Assembly: GCA_034432795.1 (NCBI GenBank)
Contig: DAOUBF010000052.1
Span: 166,047-230,046, forward strand
DNA: 64,000 nt
Reading direction: 5' to 3'
Source of the DNA: DAOUBF01 sp034432795
GTDB taxonomy: Bacteria > Chloroflexota > Anaerolineae > DSLN01
Shown: piece by piece, positions 1-5,890 of the stretch
Position numbering within the stretch: position 1 is the first letter of the stretch
How the letters are laid out: each line of letters starts with the position of its first letter
Notes under the pieces: generated by a model
Seen by the model: only the letters and a program-made list of their open reading frames with translations
What the model was told of the DNA's origin: nothing
Databases searched by the model: none
Position numbers and translations under genes: made by a program

Positions 1-162
1 GTTCAGTTCAGCAAAGGCGCGCGCTGTGCCCTGCCCTACAGACACAGCCTCGCCCAGTAGCCGCCCACCCGGTGTTCCGCCGCAGGCGGCCACGACAAGT
101 GCCAACGCCAGCCAAATGGCCAGCATCAAAACGCGCTGATTGACTTTCATAGGTGATCGCAT
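1..162 (-). CDS. Lipoprotein, N-terminal part only (cut by window edge)
   Basis: Only the first 54 codons are inside the window. They encode a bacterial lipoprotein signal peptide: basic start (MRSPMKVNQR), a hydrophobic core, and a lipobox ending VVAAC followed by GG, so the mature protein would be lipidated at that Cys and held on the outer face of the membrane. The ATG at 162 is chosen because GGAGG lies 6 nt before it; an in-frame ATG at 150 is the alternative. The mature domain is outside the window, so the function cannot be assigned. Solute-binding protein is possible but unproven. Confidence 0.75.
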   Translation of the reverse strand, partial: MRSPMKVNQRVLMLAIWLALALVVAACGGTPGGRLLGEAVSVGQGTARAFAELN

Positions 163-197
163 TGACGGCCTCCTTTGATCAGATTCAGCAGATCTTA

Positions 198-225
198 GTA
201 AGGGCACGTTGCAACGTGCCTCTAC
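198..225. repeat. 28-nt palindromic element, copy 1
   Basis: A 28-base unit beginning GTAAGGGC and ending TCTAC, with the perfect core GCACGTTGCAACGTGC. It shares its length and its GTAGGG/CCCTAC-like ends with units at 13359, 36738, 44371 and 51637. It runs directly into a G/C-block repeat. Confidence 0.7.
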
Positions 226-292
226 CCTCTGCACCCCCTTCCTTAACTGAGGGGGAGAGGCTACCCCCTTGTGGGGGAGAGTTGGGGGGGGC
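226..292. repeat. G/C-block repeat (C-runs against G-runs)
   Basis: Alternating C-runs and G-runs (CCCCCTT, GAGGGGGAGAGG, TGTGGGGGAGAG) that can fold on themselves. It is the same family as copies at 3061, 11488, 18322, 36768, 39300, 51514 and 53292. It fills the gap between the lipoprotein start and the next gene's stop; nothing else is seen there. Confidence 0.65.
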
Positions 293-329
293 AAATCGGC
301 GACCTCCTGAGATTCCAGGTGATCCTGTC

Positions 330-1325
330 CTACCACGCCTGCCGCAGAGCCTCAAGCGCCTCCGCTTTCTGTGGCGAATCACCGACGGCGGCGAGAGCAA
401 TGGCCTCCAGCGCAGCCTCAGGCACATGGACATCGCGCAGCCGGTGAGGCAGGTCTAACGATTGGACCAGTCGGGCGACCGCATCGGCGGCAGCCCATGC
501 AGCCACTTCGTCCGGTGTATCCTGCGGGACACAGTTGAGCACATGAGCGATCGGCGCCAGGCGAGCCGCTTCTGCCGAAGCCTTGACGCGCATCACGGGC
601 GCGAGCGTGATGCACGAAGCCACGCCATGCGGCACATTGTAAGTCGCGCCGATACGCCGTCCCAGGTTGTGGCTCAGCCCCATCTGCACGCTCGCCGGCC
701 CGAAGAAGCTCATCCAGGCCGCGATCTGGCATTGGGTGCGCACCTCCAGGCTCTCCGGCTCAGCTTTTGAGCGCGGCAGATAGGTGAACAGGCGCCGGAT
801 GGCCTCCAGGGCGAGCACGTCGTTCAGCGGGTGCTCACCAGGGCTGTATAGCGTCTCTACAGCGTGATCCAGGGCGCGGATGCCGGAGGCCAGCCATAGC
901 CACAGGGGCGTCGCCAGCGTCATCTCCGGGTCAAGGATGGCAACGCGCGGTGTGGCACGCGGGTCGGCAAAGCCGGTCTTGGATCGGGTGGCTTCATCAG
1001 TGTACCCGACCAAGTGTGAGAACTCAGCGGCAGAGAGCGTCGTCGGGATAGCGATGTGGGGAATATAATTGAGCGCCCGTGAGACAGCTTTGGCCGCATC
1101 TATAGGACTGCCGCCGCCGACACTGATGAGCAGGTCAGCCTGACGGGCGCGCGCCAGGGTCACCGCTTCATGAATGCCGCTCTCCGGGACGTGCTGCCGG
1201 ATGCCTGCATACGTCCCAACATAGCGCTCGCCCAATAGCGCTGCGACCTGTTCAATCAGCGGGGTCTGCGTCGCCAGCGTGCGCCCGGTGATGATAAGCG
1301 CTCTGCGCCCTCCCAGCCGCTCCAC
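330..1325 (-). CDS. Iron-containing alcohol dehydrogenase / maleylacetate reductase-like, 5' end frameshifted
   Basis: 331 residues of the Fe-ADH fold; closest in style to maleylacetate reductases, which reduce maleylacetate to 3-oxoadipate with NAD(P)H at the end of (hydroxy)quinol and chloroaromatic degradation. Visible are the nucleotide-binding ISVGGGSPIDAAKA and the IPTTLSAAEFSHLVG segment typical of this subfamily. The intact frame opens with GTG at 1325 and lacks the usual first strand. That strand is present upstream in another frame: GTG at 1389 encodes MAAQGEYTFLPLEKVIYGAG and loses frame near 1330. A roughly 20-nt deletion relative to family length would explain this. It is last in the operon with the VOC and isomerase genes (4 nt after the VOC stop if read from 1389). 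It is either a damaged gene or an assembly error; the body is otherwise well preserved. Confidence 0.8.
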   Translation of the reverse strand: MERLGGRRALIITGRTLATQTPLIEQVAALLGERYVGTYAGIRQHVPESGIHEAVTLARARQADLLISVGGGSPIDAAKAVSRALNYIPHIAIPTTLSAAEFSHLVGYTDEATRSKTGFADPRATPRVAILDPEMTLATPLWLWLASGIRALDHAVETLYSPGEHPLNDVLALEAIRRLFTYLPRSKAEPESLEVRTQCQIAAWMSFFGPASVQMGLSHNLGRRIGATYNVPHGVASCITLAPVMRVKASAEAARLAPIAHVLNCVPQDTPDEVAAWAAADAVARLVQSLDLPHRLRDVHVPEAALEAIALAAVGDSPQKAEALEALRQAW

Positions 1326-1392
1326 TTCTGCCGGCGCCGTAGATCACCTTCTCCAGCGGCAGGAACGTGTATTCACCTTGAGCAGCCACAGC

Positions 1393-1965
1393 TCAGGCCA
1401 GCTCCAGCATGTGCTCTCGCGCTGAAGCTCGCCGCTCGGTTAGTTCAGCGATGGCGTCGGCCAGGTGGCGATCGGTGATGTTGTAATCCCTGGCCTCCAC
1501 CCGGAGGCGATGCGCCGTGCTGAGGACATCCGCGATGGTATAGCCCTCAGGCGGGACGAACTTGTAGCAGGCAAGCTCAAGCAATTGGCCGTTTGGATCG
1601 CGGAAGTAGATGGAGTCCATGAAACCGCGATCAATGGGGCCGGTGTTCCAGATGCCGCGCTCATTAAGCCGCTTGGCCACCTGGGTGTAGGTCGCGCGCG
1701 AGACCGTAAAGGCGATGTGATGGACATTGCCGATGCCTTCGGGGTTGGGCGTGGGGTCATTGACCCGCGTGGGCCGGACGAAGAAGGTGATCAGCCGCCC
1801 ATCCCCAGCATCAAAGTACAGATGCTCCTCCTCCGGCACGTCCAGATTGGGCTGGCTGAACACCAACGGCATGCCCAACACGCCCTGATAAAAGTCAATC
1901 ACCGCCTCACGATTGGAGCCGACCAGGGTGATATGGTGGACTCCCTGGGTTTGCAGGATGGCCAT
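1393..1965 (-). CDS. VOC (glyoxalase/extradiol dioxygenase) family protein
   Basis: 190 residues. The first ~130 form a vicinal-oxygen-chelate domain: VHHITLVGSN near the start, a second VHHIAFTVS, and a terminal LLELACY supply the His/His/Glu metal site expected of this superfamily. The ~60-residue C-terminal helical tail (ADVLSTAHRLRVEARDYNI) is typical of ring-cleavage-type VOC proteins. Members bind Fe(II), Mn or Zn and act on aromatic or glyoxal substrates; the substrate is not readable here. The start at 1965 has AGGAG 9 nt upstream. It lies between a maleylpyruvate isomerase-like gene and a maleylacetate reductase-like gene, so ring cleavage or a step next to it in aromatic breakdown is the likely role. 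Confidence 0.85.
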   Translation of the reverse strand: MAILQTQGVHHITLVGSNREAVIDFYQGVLGMPLVFSQPNLDVPEEEHLYFDAGDGRLITFFVRPTRVNDPTPNPEGIGNVHHIAFTVSRATYTQVAKRLNERGIWNTGPIDRGFMDSIYFRDPNGQLLELACYKFVPPEGYTIADVLSTAHRLRVEARDYNITDRHLADAIAELTERRASAREHMLELA

Positions 1966-1993
1966 GTTTCTCACTCCTGTGGCAGACGGCGGA

Positions 1994-2830
1994 TCAGATG
2001 CGGAAGAACAGCTTGCGGACACGCTCAATCACCTCCGGGTCGCCTCGGGCAGCGCCACCGGGGAAGCGCTGGAAAGCCGTCAGCACGAAGTCGGATGGAT
2101 CGAAGCTGAAGACAGCATCGCAGCCTTTGAAGTTATTCTCCTCCAGCTTGGCCTCAAACTTTCCCTCCTTGACGGTCGCCCGCCACTTGCCACCCCACGG
2201 GCCAGAGATCTCAATCCCATAGACAACGTCCAGTCCCCGCGCCGATTCAGCGTCCACCGTGTACGGCCATAGGGCATACAACATGTAGGGGATGAGCACG
2301 CCCGCCGTCCGCTCATCTAGCTTGCCGATCTTATCGCCCAGGCCATAGCGAATGTCCCACGTATGCACGCCATAGTCCATAACGTGGAAGGCAGGGTAAA
2401 AGAACGTCGGCAGTGGTCCCATATAGGGATGGGTGACCAGGAAGTCAGTCCACTCCTGCTCGGTGAGCGCATCAAAGATGGCCATCATCTTATCTGAGGC
2501 AGTCTTGAGGCGGGCGATGGCCTCCTCACGGGGCAGGCTGCGGAATGATTTGGCCTTCTCGTTCAGCTTCTCGGCCATGACGAGCAAACCCACAGCCTCC
2601 GCGGGTTCACCTTTACGCGCCATCTCCCAGCGCGTGAGATAGCCCTCGGTCACATCAATCATATGACCGACAATATCACGCACCTGCCACTCGGTGCAGC
2701 GGGTCTGGACATACCAGTTGGCCGGGTCATCAATCAGATCGTAGAACGCCTGCCGTTCCTTGCGGACGACATCCAGGACGACCGGTTTACCCGCATACGA
2801 CATGGGGTTGACGGGTTCTGTGGTGCTCAT
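1994..2830 (-). CDS. Maleylpyruvate isomerase N-terminal (DinB-like) domain protein
   Basis: 278 residues. The N-terminal ~160 residues look like the mycothiol/maleylpyruvate isomerase four-helix domain: the TEWQVRDIVGHMIDVTEGY segment has the metal-ligand His in GHM, and FHVMDYGVHTWDIRYGLG supplies the later His and Asp. The C-terminal ~100 residues, with an ISGPWGGKW strand and an FSFDPSDFV segment, resemble the SCP2-like partner domain. Family members isomerise maleylpyruvate or act as thiol-dependent transferases. It is first gene of the minus-strand operon driven by the promoter at 2945-2973, with a ~105-nt leader; the following VOC gene starts 28 nt after its stop. The exact reaction is inferred from neighbours. 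Confidence 0.8.
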   Translation of the reverse strand: MSTTEPVNPMSYAGKPVVLDVVRKERQAFYDLIDDPANWYVQTRCTEWQVRDIVGHMIDVTEGYLTRWEMARKGEPAEAVGLLVMAEKLNEKAKSFRSLPREEAIARLKTASDKMMAIFDALTEQEWTDFLVTHPYMGPLPTFFYPAFHVMDYGVHTWDIRYGLGDKIGKLDERTAGVLIPYMLYALWPYTVDAESARGLDVVYGIEISGPWGGKWRATVKEGKFEAKLEENNFKGCDAVFSFDPSDFVLTAFQRFPGGAARGDPEVIERVRKLFFRI

Positions 2831-2939
2831 AGCGAACTCCTCCTTAGCTTTTAAAACCTAATGGCGACCAGGTCTACGGTGGGGTCATCGGGGGAACGCC
2901 AGCCGATCAGATCATGATAGGCTGCAAATTCCTCCTATT

Positions 2940-2956
2940 TGGATATTATATATCCA
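2940..2956. promoter_or_regulatory. 17-bp palindrome over the aromatic operon -10 (candidate operator)
   Basis: TGGATAT-TAT-ATATCCA is a perfect 7-3-7 inverted repeat that covers the -10 hexamer of the minus-strand promoter. This is a classic position for a repressor site. No regulator gene is adjacent in the window. Confidence 0.55.
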
Positions 2957-2973
2957 CAATTATCCCCTGTCAA
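2945..2973 (-). promoter_or_regulatory. Vegetative promoter for the aromatic operon
   Basis: On the minus strand TTGACA (2973-2968), a 17-nt spacer, then TATAAT (2950-2945): both hexamers match consensus exactly. Transcription would start near 2938, about 108 nt before the first start codon. Confidence 0.75.
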
Positions 2974-3033
2974 TTACCTCGCGCATATATGGGGGTGTAT
3001 GTCAGTTTAGGAGCGCGTTGGTGCTGGCGACTG

Positions 3034-3156
3034 GTAGGGGCACAGCGCCAGGGAACATACTCCCTCCCCTCTCTGCGGGGGAGGGCTGGGGTGGGGGGCA
3101 TCTCACCCCCTCCCTGACCCTCCCCCGTCCAGGGGGAGGGTAGCCCCCCTCCCCCC
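3034..3156. repeat. Degenerate 28-nt element plus G/C-block repeat
   Basis: 3034-3060 starts GTAGGGGCAC and ends ACATAC, a weakened 28-nt element. It is followed at once by CCCTCCCC/GCGGGGGAGGG blocks to 3156. The order (28-mer then block) matches the pairs at 198-292 and 36738-36822. Confidence 0.6.
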
Positions 3157-4197
3157 TCAGGGGTAAAGCACCACCTTCCCGCTCTGGCCTGACGCCATCG
3201 TCTCCAACGCCTTATCGTACTCTTCCAGGCGAAACTTGTGGGTGACCACCGGGCTGAGGTCCACCGCGCCGGAGCGCAACAGCCCCCGCATCCGATACCA
3301 GGTGGCCCATAGCTCACGTCCTATAATGCCATAGACCTTTGCTCCCTTGAAGACGATAGCATTGTTGATGTCAAAGGTGATCGGACCAGGGGCCAGGCCC
3401 AAAAGCGCCGCTTCGCCACCGGGCCGGAGCAGTGTAAAGCCCTGCTCAATCGCTGAAGGCGCCCCCGACATCTCCAGCAGCACATCCACGCCCTCGCCCT
3501 CGGTCAGATCATAGACCCGCCTCACAACATCTTCCGTGCGGGCGTTAATAACCACGTCTGCGCCCATCCGCTGCGCCAACTCCAGGCGATAGGGATAAAT
3601 GTCGGTGGCGAAGACCGAGCGCGCGCCAGCGGCCTTCGCCACCGCAATCGTCATCACGCCCACCGGGCCACAGCCGGTGACTAGGACCTTCTTGGCCGTC
3701 AGGTCGGTGGCGAAGGCCGTATGCACAGCGTTGCCGAAGTTCTCCTGGAGCACGGCGATCTCCAGCGGCATGTCGGGCGGGTTCACCCAGGCGTTCTGCG
3801 CCGGGATAGCGATGTACTCGGCAAAGGCGCCGTCGCGGTCCACGCCGATGATCTGGGTGTTGGCGCAGATATGGCCCTGGCCGGTGCGACAATAGAAGCA
3901 GGTATTATCTACGATGTGGCTCTCGGCGGAGACGAAATCACCTACCTGGGGCGAGGTCACTGCCGCCCCCCGTTCCACCACAATGCCGCAGAACTCATGC
4001 CCCACCACCAGCGGCGGTCGGATGCGCCCCTGCGCCCAGGGGTCCCAACGATAGATGTGCAGGTCCGTGCCACAAATGGAGGCGGCTTTCACCTGGACCA
4101 GGACATCGTTCGGTCCGATGGCCGGGATGGGCCGGATGGCCATCTCCAGACCAGGGCCGGGTCGGGGCTTGATAACAGCTTTCATCATTCCAGACAT
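3157..4197 (-). CDS. tdh: Zinc-dependent L-threonine 3-dehydrogenase-like enzyme
   Basis: 346 residues, the usual Tdh length. It oxidises L-threonine to 2-amino-3-ketobutyrate with NAD+ in the cytoplasm if the family call holds. Catalytic zinc region: ICGTDLHIYRWDPWAQ and VVGHEFCG; the Rossmann motif is GCGPVGVM; the Tdh signatures FGNAVHTAF, EMSGAPSAIEQ and SGQSGKVVLYP are all present. One oddity: the structural-zinc lobe normally reads C-x2-C-x2-C-x7-C, but here the first ligand is Asp (codon GAT in HIVDNTCFYC). Asp may still coordinate or the lobe may be altered. The start has GGAG 7 nt upstream. No kbl (2-amino-3-ketobutyrate ligase) gene is adjacent, so another polyol or sugar substrate cannot be excluded. 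Confidence 0.85.
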   Translation of the reverse strand: MSGMMKAVIKPRPGPGLEMAIRPIPAIGPNDVLVQVKAASICGTDLHIYRWDPWAQGRIRPPLVVGHEFCGIVVERGAAVTSPQVGDFVSAESHIVDNTCFYCRTGQGHICANTQIIGVDRDGAFAEYIAIPAQNAWVNPPDMPLEIAVLQENFGNAVHTAFATDLTAKKVLVTGCGPVGVMTIAVAKAAGARSVFATDIYPYRLELAQRMGADVVINARTEDVVRRVYDLTEGEGVDVLLEMSGAPSAIEQGFTLLRPGGEAALLGLAPGPITFDINNAIVFKGAKVYGIIGRELWATWYRMRGLLRSGAVDLSPVVTHKFRLEEYDKALETMASGQSGKVVLYP

Positions 4198-4361
4198 GAT
4201 CTGGGCTCCTTAAGATAAGGTGATGAAGAGTGGCAAACAACAGCCTCCCAGCCAAAGCCGGGAGTGAACCAGCGGAAGGTCTGAGCTTCGCGCCCATATG
4301 CCTTGCGATAGGGCCTCTCATGAGGCTACTCTCACGCAATCATAGCATGACAGGCATACTC

Positions 4362-4389
4362 TTGGCAACATCGCCCAGGCAGGTATAAT
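4362..4389 (+). promoter_or_regulatory. Promoter of the nth operon
   Basis: TTGGCA (4362-4367), a 16-nt spacer, TATAAT (4384-4389). The predicted transcript start is only about 8 nt before the nth ATG, so the leader is nearly absent. Confidence 0.65.
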
Positions 4390-4403
4390 CAATAGGCGAA
4401 GAC

Positions 4404-5123
4404 ATGGACAGGCTACGACAGAGAGCCAGGGCGATTCACCAGATTCTGCTGGATACCTATGGCCAGCCGGAACGCAAGCACCTTGACCCGGTGAGCGAGC
4501 TGGTGTGCACCATCCTGTCGCAGAACACCAACGATTTGAACCGCGATGTCGCTTACCAGGCCTTGCGGGCACGCTTCCCCACCTGGGAGCAGGTGCGCGA
4601 CGCGCCGGTGGAGGAGGTGATTGAGACCATCCGCCCGGCGGGGCTGGCCAACCAGAAAGGTCCGCGCATCCAGGCCGCCCTGCGCAAGATCACAGAGGAG
4701 CGCGGCAGGCTGGACCTGGATTTCCTGGCGGACATGCCTGTGGAGGAGGCCAAAGCCTGGCTGACCCGCATGAACGGCGTCGGCCCGAAGACCGCCGCGA
4801 TCATCCTGCTCTTCAGTCTGAACCGCCCGGCCTTTCCGGTAGATACGCACATTCACCGCGTTACCCGGCGGTTGGGGCTGATCGGCCCCAAGGTCACCGC
4901 AGAACAGGCGCATGGCATCCTGGAGGGCCTGATCGCGCCGGAGCACTACTACGCCTTCCACCTGAACCTGATCCAGCATGGTCGCCTGGTGTGTAAAGCG
5001 GGCAAACCGCGCTGCGAACTGTGCGCAGTCCGTGAGTATTGCGATTATTACCAGCGTTTAACGCGCCCCCAGCGCCCGCTTGAATCGGAGGCCGGGGACA
5101 GGAGGGAGGAACATGACCATTAA
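4404..5123 (+). CDS. nth: Endonuclease III (DNA glycosylase/AP lyase)
   Basis: 239 residues. Base-excision repair enzyme that removes oxidised pyrimidines and nicks the abasic site. The helix-hairpin-helix (MNGVGPKTAA, from residue 123) carries the catalytic Lys, and VDTHIHR holds the catalytic Asp at 147. Cys197, 204, 207 and 213 fit the C-x6-C-x2-C-x5-C [4Fe-4S] loop exactly. The last ~25 residues (RPQRPLESEAGDRREEHDH) extend beyond the cluster and overlap the next gene's start by 11 nt. There is almost no leader and no clear Shine-Dalgarno, matching the promoter just upstream. Confidence 0.95.
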   Translation: MDRLRQRARAIHQILLDTYGQPERKHLDPVSELVCTILSQNTNDLNRDVAYQALRARFPTWEQVRDAPVEEVIETIRPAGLANQKGPRIQAALRKITEERGRLDLDFLADMPVEEAKAWLTRMNGVGPKTAAIILLFSLNRPAFPVDTHIHRVTRRLGLIGPKVTAEQAHGILEGLIAPEHYYAFHLNLIQHGRLVCKAGKPRCELCAVREYCDYYQRLTRPQRPLESEAGDRREEHDH

Positions 5124-5346
5124 AGCGTATATCCTGGCGACGACGACCGCAGGCAAGACCTCGCACGCGCTGGAAGAGCTGAGAGCGTTGCCCCTGGTCA
5201 AGTCCGCCGTCGCGGTCACCGGCCCGTACGATGTCATCATCAGCGTGGAAGCCGAGGACCTGGAGCAAATCAGTCGCCTGGTCAATGAGAACATCCACCA
5301 CATAGACGGCGTGGAGCGCACGGTCACGTGTTTGCAGTGGGGATGA
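5113..5346 (+). CDS. Stand-alone Lrp/AsnC ligand-binding (RAM) domain protein
   Basis: 77 residues comprising only the regulation-of-amino-acid-metabolism fold: MTIKAYILATTTAGKT opening strand, VKSAVAVTGPYDVIISVEAE core and DGVERTVTCLQWG closing strand. No DNA-binding helix-turn-helix is present. Such single-domain Lrp-like proteins (SraA-type) form oligomers that bind amino acids and may act as small-molecule sensors or partner full-length Lrp proteins. The ATG at 5113 follows GGAGGGAGGA closely and overlaps nth by 11 nt, so it is translationally coupled to it. Whether the tie to endonuclease III is functional is unknown. Confidence 0.85.
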   Translation: MTIKAYILATTTAGKTSHALEELRALPLVKSAVAVTGPYDVIISVEAEDLEQISRLVNENIHHIDGVERTVTCLQWG

Positions 5347-5355
5347 TCCCTCGCC

Positions 5356-5391
5356 CGTTGTCCGGCGTCTGTCGTCCGTCATTCATCGTCC
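5356..5391. repeat. GTCCGTC/GACGGAC-type degenerate array
   Basis: GTCCGGCGTCTGTCGTCCGT-like run between two plus-strand genes. It belongs to the degenerate GACGGA/GACGAC family also seen at 8951, 17373, 24801, 28147, 28884, 31457, 38617 and 49079. Confidence 0.5.
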
Positions 5392-5394
5392 AGC

Positions 5395-5874
5395 ATGGGC
5401 CAGATTCTCTCGCTTGACCAGGCCCTGGCAGCGCGCCAGGCGTTGCGGGCAGAGAGTAAAACGCTCGTCTTCACCAACGGCATTTTTGACCTGCTCCATG
5501 CCGGGCACGTGGCCTTATTGGAGGCCGCCCGCGCCCTGGGCGACGCGCTCTACGTGGGGTTAAACAGCGATGCCTCCGCCCGCCGCCTGAAAGGGCCGGC
5601 GCACCCGTTGGTGCCTGAGGCCGACCGTGCTCGCGTGCTGGCCGCCCTGGCCTGCGTGGATGCGGTCGTCCTGTTTGATGAGGACACCGCCGAGCGACTG
5701 ATCCTGGCGTTGCAGCCGGAGATTTATGTCAAAGGCGATGACTATGCCAAGACCGGGCCACCGGAAGCCCCGGCGGTCGCCACCTACGGGGGCCGCGTCG
5801 TCCTCCTCCCCACCCTCCCTGGCCGCTCCACCACCCGCCTGATCCAGACCATCCTGGAACGCTACGGCGGCTGA
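5395..5874 (+). CDS. RfaE/HldE-type cytidylyltransferase-fold nucleotidyltransferase
   Basis: 159 residues. This is the nucleotidyltransferase half of HldE (ADP-heptose synthase domain II) without the kinase half. The HxGH motif sits in FTNGIFDLLHAGHVALLE (near residues 27-43), followed by VGLNSDASARRLKGP and the closing YVKGDDY...LLPTLPGRST signature. The family transfers a nucleotide to a sugar phosphate, making ADP-heptose or related activated sugars. Here it stands 16 nt before a MurJ flippase gene, suggesting envelope glycan work. A glycerol-3-phosphate cytidylyltransferase role is less likely given the GRST ending. No heptose kinase is in the window. Confidence 0.85.
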   Translation: MGQILSLDQALAARQALRAESKTLVFTNGIFDLLHAGHVALLEAARALGDALYVGLNSDASARRLKGPAHPLVPEADRARVLAALACVDAVVLFDEDTAERLILALQPEIYVKGDDYAKTGPPEAPAVATYGGRVVLLPTLPGRSTTRLIQTILERYGG

Positions 5875-5890
5875 GGGTTAAACCCTACGC

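Larger units (their letters stand above)
2831..3156. other. 326-nt intergenic region: promoter, palindrome and repeats
   Basis: Holds an AT-rich minus-strand promoter with a palindrome (2940-2973) for the aromatic operon, then a degenerate 28-nt element (3034-3060) joined to a G/C-block repeat running up to the stop codon of the threonine dehydrogenase gene. No convincing reading frame is seen. Confidence 0.7.

Noticed and set aside
1325..1389. Programmed ribosomal frameshift in the maleylacetate reductase-like gene
   Set aside because: No slippery heptamer or stimulatory hairpin was seen; a small deletion explains it better.
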